34,073 bases of DNA from a virus. The position numbers and the translations under genes were made by a program. Of this stretch, positions 17,537 through 23,818 are shown in pieces. The stretch is taken from positions 1 through 34,073 of IMG/VR virus record IMGVR_UViG_3300043425_000453. The stretch is one strand, 5' to 3'. The notes under the pieces were generated by a model. It did no database searches and had not been told where the DNA came from. It saw only the letters and a program-made list of their open reading frames with translations. Within the stretch, counting starts at the first letter, position 1. Every line of letters starts with the position of its first letter.

Positions 17537-17739
17537 GGGAAGGTCAGTTGGTCAGGGGGCACCACCCACTGGACTTCGTCGGCCTGCTGGGTGATGAGAT
17601 ACAGCGGGTGCGTGTAGTTCGTCACATCGCCGTTGGGCGTCTGGGTACACCACGACTCGCCCACCGGGACCTGAATCGCCCAGACCGCGACGGTGCCGTT
17701 CCATGTGGCGACGACGGTGCCTGCTGGTTGATAGGGCAT
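17533..17739 (-). CDS. Small hypothetical protein
   Basis: The protein has 68 residues with many aromatic and beta-forming residues (TVVATWNGTVAVWAIQVPVGESW), overlapping both neighbours (TAATG at its start, ATGA at its end). The single domain is likely a small beta barrel or a subunit accessory to the 412-residue protein that follows. No family recognised. Confidence 0.65.
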   Translation of the reverse strand: MPYQPAGTVVATWNGTVAVWAIQVPVGESWCTQTPNGDVTNYTHPLYLITQQADEVQWVVPPDQLTFP

Positions 17740-18203
17740 TAGACCGTCGAGAACTGGATGATGCCTTCCGCGTCGAACGTGAACGCGATATCCCCGCCGT
17801 TGGTCGGCGTATCGGTCACGTCGAGGTACGCGATGAGGCGCGAGGTCGTATCGTTTGAGACGCCTTCCTTAATCACGATCATGGCAGCAATCGTCGCGCC
17901 CGTGCCTAGCGTGGTCCACGTCAGGTTGGCGGCACTAAATTCAGCGCGATTGTTGGCCTGATCGACCACGACCACCTTCGTGCCGAGCGACTTGCGCCCG
18001 CTGCCACCCCAGCCACGGGTATAGCCAGTCACGTTAATCTCGGCGTCCACGGGGTCGTTTGCGCCACCGGCATCGACCACCAGATCTGTGCGAGCGGGAG
18101 AATACTGGCTCGTCACCAGCATTGTCTTAATCGTGTCGGTGAGCAGGTCAATCGTCCCGTTGGCCAGCTCTTCCGCCGCTTTGTTGTACACAAAACTCGG
18201 CAT
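17739..18203 (-). CDS. Phage virion protein of a common small structural family
   Basis: The protein has 154 residues. The opening FVYNKAAEELANGTIDLLTDTIK, then TMLVTSQYSPARTDL, VTGYTRGWGG, a WTTLGTGATIAAM strand and AYLDVTDTPTNGGDIAFTFDAEGIIQ match a recurrent phage protein pattern: an N-terminal helix, a KxxLVT strand, an ATIxAxVIY-like strand and a C-terminal W/F-x-A-EGIL ending. Such proteins are often detected in virions but have no assigned role. GAGAG precedes the ATG; the gene follows the upstream stop by 2 bases. Confidence 0.75.
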   Translation of the reverse strand: MPSFVYNKAAEELANGTIDLLTDTIKTMLVTSQYSPARTDLVVDAGGANDPVDAEINVTGYTRGWGGSGRKSLGTKVVVVDQANNRAEFSAANLTWTTLGTGATIAAMIVIKEGVSNDTTSRLIAYLDVTDTPTNGGDIAFTFDAEGIIQFSTV

Positions 18204-18205
18204 CG

Positions 18206-18547
18206 CTACTCTCGTCCGTTCAAGGTGTACCGGCCATCAGCACGGCGCGTCAAATCCGCCTTGGCCACCGTCAATTCGGATTTGACGGCACGGCCATCTA
18301 CGGCAATTTCTCGGAAAAACCGCACCAACTCGCCTTCTTCCCGCGCTTCCGTCCAGACATAGCCCCGAAATTCAAGCATCCGGCGCGGCACGTCGGGCGC
18401 AGCGGGTGTGACCGGCGCCACCGGCGCACTCGGCATGTTGATCACCGAGACGGGCGTCGGGAGCGGCGGCATATCGCGCTCGGGCGTGTACCAGACCAGC
18501 GCCCACCAGCGCCGGAGCGGCTCGAACAGGTTACTCAGCAGTCCCAT
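18206..18547 (-). CDS. Small hypothetical protein, Pro-rich centre
   Basis: The protein has 113 residues. It begins with an amphipathic aromatic segment (LLSNLFEPLRRWWALVWY), continues with a Pro/Val/Ala-rich linker (residues 27-55) and ends with a charged domain (RRMLEFRGYVWTEAREEGE and following). It overlaps the previous gene by 13 bases in another frame. No known family. The hydrophobic Trp-rich start might bind a membrane surface. Confidence 0.65.
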   Translation of the reverse strand: MGLLSNLFEPLRRWWALVWYTPERDMPPLPTPVSVINMPSAPVAPVTPAAPDVPRRMLEFRGYVWTEAREEGELVRFFREIAVDGRAVKSELTVAKADLTRRADGRYTLNGRE

Positions 18548-18804
18548 GCGCGGAGGCTCTTGTTAATGCGGGAATTAGGGTCGTTCGCCGTCTTGGCGCT
18601 GGTCAGTTTGCGCTTCATGCCCGACATGCGCTTACAAAATGCGACCCGACGCTTGGCTTTTTCGGGGGACGCCGCCGCTTCTGACGCTTTGACGGGCGGT
18701 TTGATGTCTTTCCCCTGCGCGCGCAGTGAGGCCCGACCCTTCGCGTTCAATCCGCCGTCCGGATCCTGCCCAGCCTTGCGTTGCCATGCCGGGGACTTCG
18801 CCAT
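18535..18804 (-). CDS. Small basic protein, KSPAWQRKxG family (DUF6321-like)
   Basis: The protein has 89 residues from the ATG at 18804, which overlaps the upstream TGA. It opens MAKSPAWQRKAGQDPDGGLN, continues AKGRASLRAQGKDIKPPVKA, and then has a Cys/Arg/Lys-rich stretch RRVAFCKRMSGMKRKLT. This KSPAW...G(L)N(A/R)KGR...PPV signature recurs in small phage proteins encoded beside structural or terminase genes; I associate it with DUF6321 from memory. Role unknown; it is basic and may bind DNA. Confidence 0.75.
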   Translation of the reverse strand: MAKSPAWQRKAGQDPDGGLNAKGRASLRAQGKDIKPPVKASEAAASPEKAKRRVAFCKRMSGMKRKLTSAKTANDPNSRINKSLRAWDC

Positions 18805-19139
18805 CAGTCCTCGTCCTCGTCCATTTCCTCGTCGTCCATCGCCTCGTCGTCCTCGCCGCCCTTGAGGAGCGCGAGTTCCGCTTGGAGATAGCCGATCTTC
18901 TCTTCGAGCGCGGCGATTTTCTGCGCCTTGGACAGGCCCTCGCCCTTCGACGCGTCCAATTCTTCGCGCATGGACGGCTTGTCGTCCATCTCGCCCATCC
19001 TCGGCTTCGGCTTGCCAATGGCAATCATGATCGCCACGCCCGGACCCTTGCCTTTCCGCTGGAGCGCGGCCTTGCGCGGGCGCTCTGACGCACTGCTCTT
19101 GGCGATGACCGCCTCCATGCCACGCTTCTTTGCCGCCAT
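18804..19139 (-). CDS. Small protein with acidic coiled-coil end, next to terL
   Basis: The protein has 111 residues from the ATG at 19139, which overlaps the stop of terL (TGATG). The N-terminal half is basic (MAAKKRGMEAVIAKSS, RPRKAALQRKGKG). Residues about 68-95 form a leucine-rich coiled coil (KIAALEEKIGYLQAELALLKG), and the last 16 residues are nearly all Asp/Glu/Met. The bipolar charge and coiled coil suggest a small scaffold or adaptor protein. No family recognised. Confidence 0.7.
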   Translation of the reverse strand: MAAKKRGMEAVIAKSSASERPRKAALQRKGKGPGVAIMIAIGKPKPRMGEMDDKPSMREELDASKGEGLSKAQKIAALEEKIGYLQAELALLKGGEDDEAMDDEEMDEDED

Positions 19140-20476
19140 CACCAGCCTCCGGGTAGTTGCGACACAAAATCCCCAATCATGGGCGGATTTCGGTCGGTGC
19201 CATTGTGGTTCTCTGGTATATTCGGGTCATCGCCCAGCAATCGCAACCCCGGCGGGGCTTCGGGCACCACCCCCTGCACCCGATCCCAGCCATACAGGGC
19301 CAGCGCCAGCGCCATCACGCCGTCATCATGCTCCCCCGGCGGCGCTTCGTACTTGACGCCCGTCGCGGTGTAGGTGAATTCGAACGCTTCTAGCTCGGCG
19401 ACCAACCATTTGGCGTTGGAAGCGTCAGAAATCCGCAGTTCGTCGCCCTGAAATGCCGCCACCAGCCGCTGCATCAGGCGCAATTTGGACGGTTGGGTGA
19501 AGACATGGGGCGTCACCGACACGCCCATCATCTGCAAATCCGCCACAATCGCATCGCCGACGCCTGTGGCGTCCGCCACAATCGGGGTTGACCCGACCAT
19601 GTCGCGCACTTTCTGCTTCGTGACCGCCCACGGCGCTTGCCAGCGGTCGAGCGTCACAATACGACGGTAGGCATCCAGTCCAACGACCACGGTATAGTCC
19701 AGTGATCGGGCGAGATCGACACCGTAGACGACCGGCTCGGTGGGGACCAGACGGTCATCCGACTGGACGGCGCGGCGGATGGCGTCGAGACCGAACGGGT
19801 TTGCGCCATCATCTGTCGGAACGCCCTCGAACTCCTGCGCGAAGACCTCTGGTGGCAATTCGCGGCGAGCGATTTCCACCTCTTCTGCCGGTATATAGGG
19901 GTTTTGTAGCGTTGAGGCCCGGAAGCTCTGCCAATCTTCATCGTTGGACAGCCCTCGGTTAAAGAGCGTGATAAAGCCGTGGCGTCGGCCTTTGGGTGTC
20001 CCAAGAAACAGCGCCTTCCCTGAAAGGTCTACAAGAGTTGGGCGGATCGCGGCTTGCCACACTTCAAGCAAATCTCGAACAATCCCAGATTCGTCGATAA
20101 TAACCAACTTGTATTTACGACCACGAGCAGGGTCTGGCGTGTCCAGCGTCCACACTTCAATAACGCCACCCGTTACTAGTTCTAACCGCTTGTCCTGTTC
20201 AGACATGCGCGATGTTATTGGGGCGAGACGATTTACCAACTCACGCCATGCCTCTAGGGCAATTTTATAACTTGCCGCAAACCATCCAACTGGCTGCCCA
20301 GCAATAGCCGCATCACACGCTTCTCGAATGCCAAGTTGCGTTTTCCCAAACCGACGACCGCACATCACCACTTTAAATCGTGCGTTGTGCTCTGAGATAA
20401 CCTTTTGCCCCGGATGCCGCGTTGGCAATCGGACTTCTGCAACCGTCGAAGTATTCGGTTTGCGCGGCGCAGCCAT
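19139..20476 (-). CDS. terL: Terminase large subunit (ATPase and nuclease)
   Basis: The protein has 445 residues. It packages DNA into the procapsid and cuts it. ATPase motifs: Walker A CGRRFGKT at 39-46, Walker B LVIIDES at 124-130, and the coupling motif LFLGTPKG at 156-163. The RNase H-like nuclease has its acidic residues at D254 (GVDLA), D302 (ADATG) and D384/D385 (EHDDG). Length and motifs are complete, so it looks active. The start overlaps the stop of an HNH endonuclease gene (TAATG), so translation is coupled to that nuclease. Codon use changes inside the gene: roughly the first 190 codons (bases from about 19,900 to 20,476) use many AT-ending codons, like the endonuclease, while the rest is GC-ending like the other virion genes. 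Confidence 0.95.
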   Translation of the reverse strand: MAAPRKPNTSTVAEVRLPTRHPGQKVISEHNARFKVVMCGRRFGKTQLGIREACDAAIAGQPVGWFAASYKIALEAWRELVNRLAPITSRMSEQDKRLELVTGGVIEVWTLDTPDPARGRKYKLVIIDESGIVRDLLEVWQAAIRPTLVDLSGKALFLGTPKGRRHGFITLFNRGLSNDEDWQSFRASTLQNPYIPAEEVEIARRELPPEVFAQEFEGVPTDDGANPFGLDAIRRAVQSDDRLVPTEPVVYGVDLARSLDYTVVVGLDAYRRIVTLDRWQAPWAVTKQKVRDMVGSTPIVADATGVGDAIVADLQMMGVSVTPHVFTQPSKLRLMQRLVAAFQGDELRISDASNAKWLVAELEAFEFTYTATGVKYEAPPGEHDDGVMALALALYGWDRVQGVVPEAPPGLRLLGDDPNIPENHNGTDRNPPMIGDFVSQLPGGW

Positions 20477-20976
20477 TAGCTAGCCTTCACGCTTTTCCAC
20501 GTTTTTCCTGACACGGCATAGTGCATAGTAGGAACACTTACGCCATACTCTTGAGCCATTTTTGTCAACGTCTCGCCACTTGCATATCTGGCTCGCGCTT
20601 GCGCTACAACTGCTTCAGTTAACACCGCATATACATGTTGCGACCCCTTTTGCTGTCGGTTTTTTGCCACCATGTCTGCGTTGTTGTCTGCCTTTGTGCC
20701 TTCAGACAGATGCAAGGGATTTACGCAGCTCGGAGTATCACATGCATGCATGAGGATTTTTCCGGGTGCGACAGGACGTTGGTGGTAAAACTCAAACGCA
20801 GCACGATGGGCCTGCACTAAAGTGTAACTCTTAATCTTAAAAGCCCCATACCCTTTAGGATATTTTGCGGCAGTCCAAAGAACACATTCTCCAGACACGG
20901 CCAGTTTATCCACAAAACGCTGTGGAGCATTTAAGAACAAGGCCATCAGATCGGGAGACAACGCAGTCGGTTGCAT
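20476..20976 (-). CDS. HNH homing endonuclease with C-terminal HTH, upstream of terL
   Basis: The protein has 166 residues from the ATG at 20976; a GTG eight codons earlier lacks a Shine-Dalgarno. The fold matches HNH_3-type nucleases: H57 in AHRAAFEF, then HACDTPSCVNPLHL with H77, C79, C84 and H89, followed by the GTKADNNADM stretch. Residues about 120-162 look like an HTH DNA-binding tail (LTKMAQEYGVSVPTMHYAVSG). Free-standing nucleases of this kind often sit next to terminase or capsid genes and spread by cutting the allele without them. It is AT-rich with poor codon match to the phage. It has its own candidate promoter and a flanking inverted repeat upstream. Confidence 0.9.
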   Translation of the reverse strand: MQPTALSPDLMALFLNAPQRFVDKLAVSGECVLWTAAKYPKGYGAFKIKSYTLVQAHRAAFEFYHQRPVAPGKILMHACDTPSCVNPLHLSEGTKADNNADMVAKNRQQKGSQHVYAVLTEAVVAQARARYASGETLTKMAQEYGVSVPTMHYAVSGKTWKSVKAS

Positions 20977-21041
20977 GCAAGTTCTCTTTGGTAAATACAC
21001 GGGAGTTAAAGCTTAATATAACCATGTATTTAGAACTTGCA
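20976..21041. repeat. Bulged inverted repeat spanning the HNH start codon
   Basis: TGCAAGTTCT (20976-20985) pairs with AGAACTTGCA (21032-21041), and AAATACA (20993-20999) pairs with TGTATTT (21025-21031), leaving a 7-base bulge on one side. The first arm touches the nuclease ATG and its weak Shine-Dalgarno, and the second arm overlaps the candidate -35 box. It may hide the start codon in longer transcripts, or mark the border of the mobile gene. Confidence 0.6.
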
Positions 21042-21042
21042 A
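21015..21042 (-). promoter_or_regulatory. Candidate sigma70 promoter for the HNH nuclease and terL
   Basis: On the minus strand TTGCAA (21037-21042) and TATATT (21015-21020) lie 16 bases apart in an AT-rich gap. Transcription would start about 30 bases before the nuclease ATG. It would let the nuclease, and terL coupled to it, be read independently of the upstream operon. Confidence 0.4.
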
Positions 21043-21061
21043 TCCCCTTTTGCGCTGGCCA

Positions 21062-21376
21062 TCAGCCGAATCGCTCCCGCATCCGGGCACTGGCAATGGC
21101 ATCGCAAATGGCTTCCACAATAGCTGCCTCCATTCCGTTGGATAAGCCCGAATCATCTAGCGCCACATGGCAGAGTTCGTGGAACAAGACCTTCCACTGG
21201 TGGCGCTTCGTGGCCGTCCTGTCCAGCGTAATGGTGCGGATCGACTCGTCCCAGATCCCCCAGCACTCGCTGCCATCAGGGTGCTTGATCTTAGGCGACA
21301 GGACCACCGTGACTTCCCCTCCCGGCGCAGACACGGTCTTGGGGAGCGGCGGGAAACTGACACGACGAGCAGCCAT
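21062..21376 (-). CDS. Small HExxH metallopeptidase-like protein
   Basis: The protein has 104 residues from the ATG at 21376, which lies 4 bases after the stop of the phosphoesterase gene; a longer start at 21436 would overlap it by 56 bases and is less likely, though no start has a clear Shine-Dalgarno. Residues 66-70 are HELCH, a zinc-binding HExxH motif, followed by a helix with Glu residues (GMEAAIVEAICDAI) that could give the third ligand. The preceding WDESIRTITLDRTATKRHQWKV fits the strand and helix arrangement of small zincins of the ImmA/SprT kind. ImmA-like peptidases cleave repressors, but that function cannot be claimed here. It might also act in virion maturation. Confidence 0.75.
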   Translation of the reverse strand: MAARRVSFPPLPKTVSAPGGEVTVVLSPKIKHPDGSECWGIWDESIRTITLDRTATKRHQWKVLFHELCHVALDDSGLSNGMEAAIVEAICDAIASARMRERFG

Positions 21377-21380
21377 CGAC

Positions 21381-22472
21381 TTAGACCGGTTGAGCGCGGA
21401 CGGTTTTGCCAAGCGCCACGATTGACGCCTGTCCATGCACCACGTTCACCAACTCCACCCCGTAGACTCCCGGCTCCTCGTTGTGACTGACAATGGCAAA
21501 GCCATTCGTCCAGTTGGGGGCCGAGACATAGCTGGGGTTCAAGTCGCACATGCAGCCAATTTCGTATGCGCGACGGACCTGTTCTGGCCGAAGCCCCACG
21601 GCGGGGATGCGCTCCAAGCTACTGCCCATCCGGTGCGTATGGCTATGCATCACGCTGCTGTGCCACTTCTCGGCATGGCCACGGGCCGAATACGCGGCGT
21701 GTTTGCGGACCATATCGCCGTGAATGACGAGCAGTTCATGCGCGATCAGCGCATGGTCTTCCAGCCGGATCGGGCACCATTCAGGGTAGAACCATGTCTC
21801 GTAGTTTAGCAGTTCTTGCGCCTTGGGGTGGCCGTACAACACCGGCACCCGATCCGACAGGTAGCGATGCCAGCGGGACGCCGTGCCGTTGCCGCTGTGG
21901 TTGGCCTCGGTTTCCACAATGTCCATGTTCCACGCGGCACTGACGCTGCGGACCATGTGCAGAAAGGCATGGAACGCTGTGACTTCCTGCCGCAAATCCC
22001 ACGTATGGCGCTGGTCCTTGGGATACCGGCTGACGGCCAGCAGATCGACCGTATCGCCGTTCAGGATGAGACGCTGGGGGCGCAACTCCGCTATGGTTTC
22101 TAGCAGGATCGCAATAGTGTCCTTGCTTTCCATCGGGAAATGAAAATCCCCGGCGACCAGCGTGTAACCGTTGGGTTCTGTCCGGCGCTCAGGGATGGCC
22201 GGAGCGGGCAGCGCCACGGGGCGCAACTGTTCCAACCATTCGGGGATCTTGTCGTGGACCGTCTCGGCCCCCGGCTGCGGCATCGTGTCCAGCGCCTCCC
22301 AACTCACGCCGTCCCGAAAGCTACGGACGGAACCGATGCCTAACGACGCCTGCTTGTTGTGGATAGACGGCAATGACCGCTCCATGCGCTTGGCAATCTC
22401 CGCGATGGTGAGGCGGTCTCGGGTCAGCGCCTTAATCAGCGCAATGTCTTCGGCGGTCCACGGTCGGGCCAC
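21381..22472 (-). CDS. Metallophosphoesterase with N-terminal HTH domain
   Basis: The protein has 363 residues from a GTG at 22472, chosen because TAGGAG lies 5 bases upstream and overlaps the stop of the small gene before it. Residues 1-45 form a Myb/GcrA-like helix-turn-helix (WTAEDIALIKALTRDRLTIA). The calcineurin-like phosphoesterase motifs follow in order: D109 and H111 (AGDFHFP), GDTVD at 139-143, NH at 191-192, H251 (VIHGD), and HSHTHR at 276-281. All metal ligands appear present. Such enzymes cut phosphodiester or phosphomonoester bonds; the HTH suggests the substrate is DNA. It is placed between the tRNA and terL, in a packaging operon, so DNA end processing is possible. Confidence 0.88.
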   Translation of the reverse strand: MARPWTAEDIALIKALTRDRLTIAEIAKRMERSLPSIHNKQASLGIGSVRSFRDGVSWEALDTMPQPGAETVHDKIPEWLEQLRPVALPAPAIPERRTEPNGYTLVAGDFHFPMESKDTIAILLETIAELRPQRLILNGDTVDLLAVSRYPKDQRHTWDLRQEVTAFHAFLHMVRSVSAAWNMDIVETEANHSGNGTASRWHRYLSDRVPVLYGHPKAQELLNYETWFYPEWCPIRLEDHALIAHELLVIHGDMVRKHAAYSARGHAEKWHSSVMHSHTHRMGSSLERIPAVGLRPEQVRRAYEIGCMCDLNPSYVSAPNWTNGFAIVSHNEEPGVYGVELVNVVHGQASIVALGKTVRAQPV

Positions 22473-22479
22473 AACGCTC

Positions 22480-22644
22480 CTAGTCACGCACTGGCGGTGG
22501 GCCAGTATTGGGGACAGGCACAAACGCTTCGCCACACTTCGTACAATACGGCCCAGCCGGACGCCCCCACTCCCCGCACCACGCACAGCGATGCAGGGTT
22601 TCCGAGCGATATCGCCCGTCGTGGGAGGGATATACGGCCGTCAT
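22480..22644 (-). CDS. Small zinc ribbon protein starting right after a tRNA
   Basis: The protein has 54 residues. It carries two CxxC pairs, RCAWCGEWG and YCTKCGEAF, about 11 residues apart, a classic zinc ribbon, then a Pro-rich tail. Its ATG is only 2 bases after the last base of the tRNA (3 after the acceptor pair), so there is no room for a Shine-Dalgarno. If the tRNA 3' end is trimmed, the mRNA would be nearly leaderless. The stop overlaps the Shine-Dalgarno of the phosphoesterase gene (TAGGAG), which supports it being a real, coupled gene. Function unknown; zinc ribbons bind nucleic acid or protein. Confidence 0.75.
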   Translation of the reverse strand: MTAVYPSHDGRYRSETLHRCAWCGEWGRPAGPYCTKCGEAFVPVPNTGPPPVRD

Positions 22645-22646
22645 AT

Positions 22647-22717
22647 AGCGGGGGTGGGAATCGAACCCACGGCCTGCGGCGTATGAAGCCGCCGAGCTAC
22701 CACTGCTCCACCCCGCG
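22647..22717 (-). tRNA. tRNA with CAU anticodon, initiator-like
   Basis: The 71-base gene folds as a full cloverleaf: acceptor CGCGGGG, D arm GAGC/GCTC with a 7-base loop, anticodon stem GCGGC/GCCGC with loop TTCATAC, a 5-base variable loop AGGCC, and T arm GTGGG/CCCAC with loop TTCGATT. The first 15 bases, CGCGGGGTGGAGCAG, match those I recall for E. coli tRNA-fMet. The features G2:C71, C3:G70, G4:C69 and A11:U24 plus an unpaired C1/U72 are initiator traits. However, the anticodon stem ends in C31:G39 in place of the third initiator G:C pair. CCA is not encoded. It could be an initiator variant, elongator Met, or Ile (CAU). Confidence 0.9.
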
Positions 22718-22720
22718 CCT

Positions 22721-22744
22721 TGATCTCTAGATCCCTAGAGATCA
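22721..22744. repeat. Perfect 10-base inverted repeat just upstream of the tRNA
   Basis: TGATCTCTAG (22721-22730) and CTAGAGATCA (22735-22744) are separated by 4 bases. In minus-strand RNA it is a hairpin with a GGAT loop ending 3 bases before the tRNA 5' end. It might guide processing of the tRNA precursor, or serve as an operator. Confidence 0.7.
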
Positions 22745-23121
22745 TGTGCGCTGTGTTTACACAGTTCATAGTTCATGAACTCTATACATAATCCTGTGCG
22801 TTAGCACAGAACAAGCGTAGCGCGTTAGAGCTTACTCAGTTAACTCATAAACTCGTTAACTACAGTATATATGTTGACATGTACACATCACAATGTTGCT
22901 TTCGTTAAACGTTTACTGCGCTTTGCGTTAACTGATTGTAACAGGGACTTGACAGGTTTTTCCGCTAGTCAATAGTACCGCTGTTCCTATTTGCTGTGGT
23001 TCTGCGCTCCAAACCGCCAGATCGGGCAAGCCCGATGGTCTTAGAACCATGCCATAGGTCTAGAATGCGCGAGAGTGAGGGTTTTAGCGCAGATCCCCAT
23101 GCTATCCGACCCATTACAGCA
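22745..23121. other. AT-rich, palindrome-dense gap between terS and the tRNA
   Basis: No gene of either strand is convincing here. It holds perfect palindromes: CTGTGTTTACACAG (22751-22764), AGTTCATGAACT (22770-22781), CTGTGC with GCACAG around 4 bases (22794-22809), AAACGTTT (22907-22914), and GTTAAC three times (22839, 22855, about 22927). Further right, TGGTTCT (22997-23003) pairs with AGAACCA (23043-23049) around an inner hairpin ATCGGGCAAGCCCGAT (23021-23036). It is the best candidate in the window for a packaging site, operator cluster or structured RNA. Confidence 0.6.
22864..22893 (-). promoter_or_regulatory. Candidate promoter for the tRNA-terL operon
   Basis: On the minus strand TTGTGA (22888-22893) is followed after 18 bases by TATACT (22864-22869, 5 of 6 consensus). 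It would start transcription about 140 bases before the tRNA. The flanking GTTAAC copies could be operator sites. Confidence 0.4.
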
Positions 23122-23150
23122 CCCCGCCAGACTTTCGCGCTCTGACGGGG
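23122..23150 (-). terminator. Hairpin terminator after terS
   Basis: Arms of 10 bases (23122-23131 and 23141-23150) pair with one G-U wobble in minus-strand RNA around a 9-base loop. It starts 27 bases after the terS stop. No uridine run follows on the minus strand; on the plus strand ATTTG follows. It probably ends or attenuates the terS message in front of the structured gap. Confidence 0.5.
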
Positions 23151-23176
23151 ATTTGTGTGGATTCTGGGCTTTCGCG

Positions 23177-23734
23177 CTATTCGTCGGCGTCTTCGGACGG
23201 ATTCAGCGCCACGGGCTGGACGGCAGGTAGGCTCAAGATGACCGGCGTGGTCATTGCCGTCGCTATCGCGTTCCCGATTTGTTCCGCCGCCTTCGGGTTG
23301 CGGATCGGGGCGTCATCCTCGACGATCTTGACCTGTAGCGTCTGTGCGCCTTGGTGTTCCACGGTCTGCTTCTCGCCGTACTCGCTTGGGTTCGCCTTGG
23401 CTGCCGCCCACTTCAGCGTGTCGATCAGTACCCGATCCAGCGCCGTGCTGCTCGTCGTGGACTCCCGCGCAATGTGCAGGGCTTCCTCCGCGAACGCCTG
23501 CCCCAACAGCCGCTTCATGCGCTGGTACTGCACGAACTGGGTCTCGTCCTCCACGACCCAGCGGCGCACCTGTCCCTGCGTGAGGACCGCGTCCCCGGTC
23601 TTCCCCGCCTTCCGCTGCTGTCGCGCAATATCCCGCACGGTATCGGCCAGCGTCTTCCCCTCCGCCATGCCGTCTAGCACCAGCTCCACCGCTTCCCGCC
23701 GCTCCGCCTCGCTCCATTTGCTCACCCGCGCCAT
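23177..23734 (-). CDS. terS: Terminase small subunit
   Basis: The protein has 185 residues from the ATG at 23734, preceded by AAGGAGG at 4-5 bases; the frame extends further upstream but without support. The N-terminal 60 residues include an HTH-like DNA-binding part (KWSEAERREAVELVLDGMA, AGKTGDAVLTQGQVRRWVV). The middle has the small-terminase pattern: QYQRMKRLLGQAFAEEALHIA, then ALDRVLIDTLKWAAAKANP, then EYGEKQTVEHQG. The C-terminal 50 residues are hydrophobic and acidic. It recognises the packaging site and recruits the large subunit. It is transcribed from the control region and is separated from terL by about 2.7 kb that contains the tRNA and four other genes, an uncommon arrangement. 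Confidence 0.9.
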   Translation of the reverse strand: MARVSKWSEAERREAVELVLDGMAEGKTLADTVRDIARQQRKAGKTGDAVLTQGQVRRWVVEDETQFVQYQRMKRLLGQAFAEEALHIARESTTSSTALDRVLIDTLKWAAAKANPSEYGEKQTVEHQGAQTLQVKIVEDDAPIRNPKAAEQIGNAIATAMTTPVILSLPAVQPVALNPSEDADE

Positions 23735-23781
23735 CTGGCCTCCTTGCAAAGTGTTGCTCAAACGTACTGCATCCTGCTGCC

Positions 23782-23818
23782 TTGACAAGTACCCACTGGC
23801 TGCTCGTTGACTTGTACC
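23782..23818. promoter_or_regulatory. Two TTGACwwGTACC repeats upstream of terS
   Basis: TTGACAAGTACC (23782-23793) and TTGACTTGTACC (23807-23818) are direct repeats 25 bases apart, about 48 and 73 bases before the terS start. An inverted copy of TTGACAAGTAC lies at 24401-24411, in front of the divergent plus-strand operon and in the same orientation relative to its gene. This suggests a common regulator site. Confidence 0.5.

Noticed and set aside
22171-22730. Plus-strand frames ending in GGGNRTHGLRRMKPPSYHC
   Set aside because: This peptide is the known false translation of a tRNA read on the wrong strand; the tRNA lies at 22647-22717.
22949-22977. Plus-strand promoter TTGACA near 22949
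   Set aside because: A perfect -35 is present but no acceptable -10 at 16-18 bases, and it would drive antisense into terS.
22997-23049. Second tRNA
   Set aside because: The nested stems look tRNA-like at first, but there is no T arm, no acceptor pairing and no 7-base anticodon loop; listed as a structured element only.
23157-23810. 217-residue plus-strand frame over terS
   Set aside because: It is antisense to a gene with small-terminase patterns and a strong Shine-Dalgarno; its protein is Ser/Cys-rich shadow composition.
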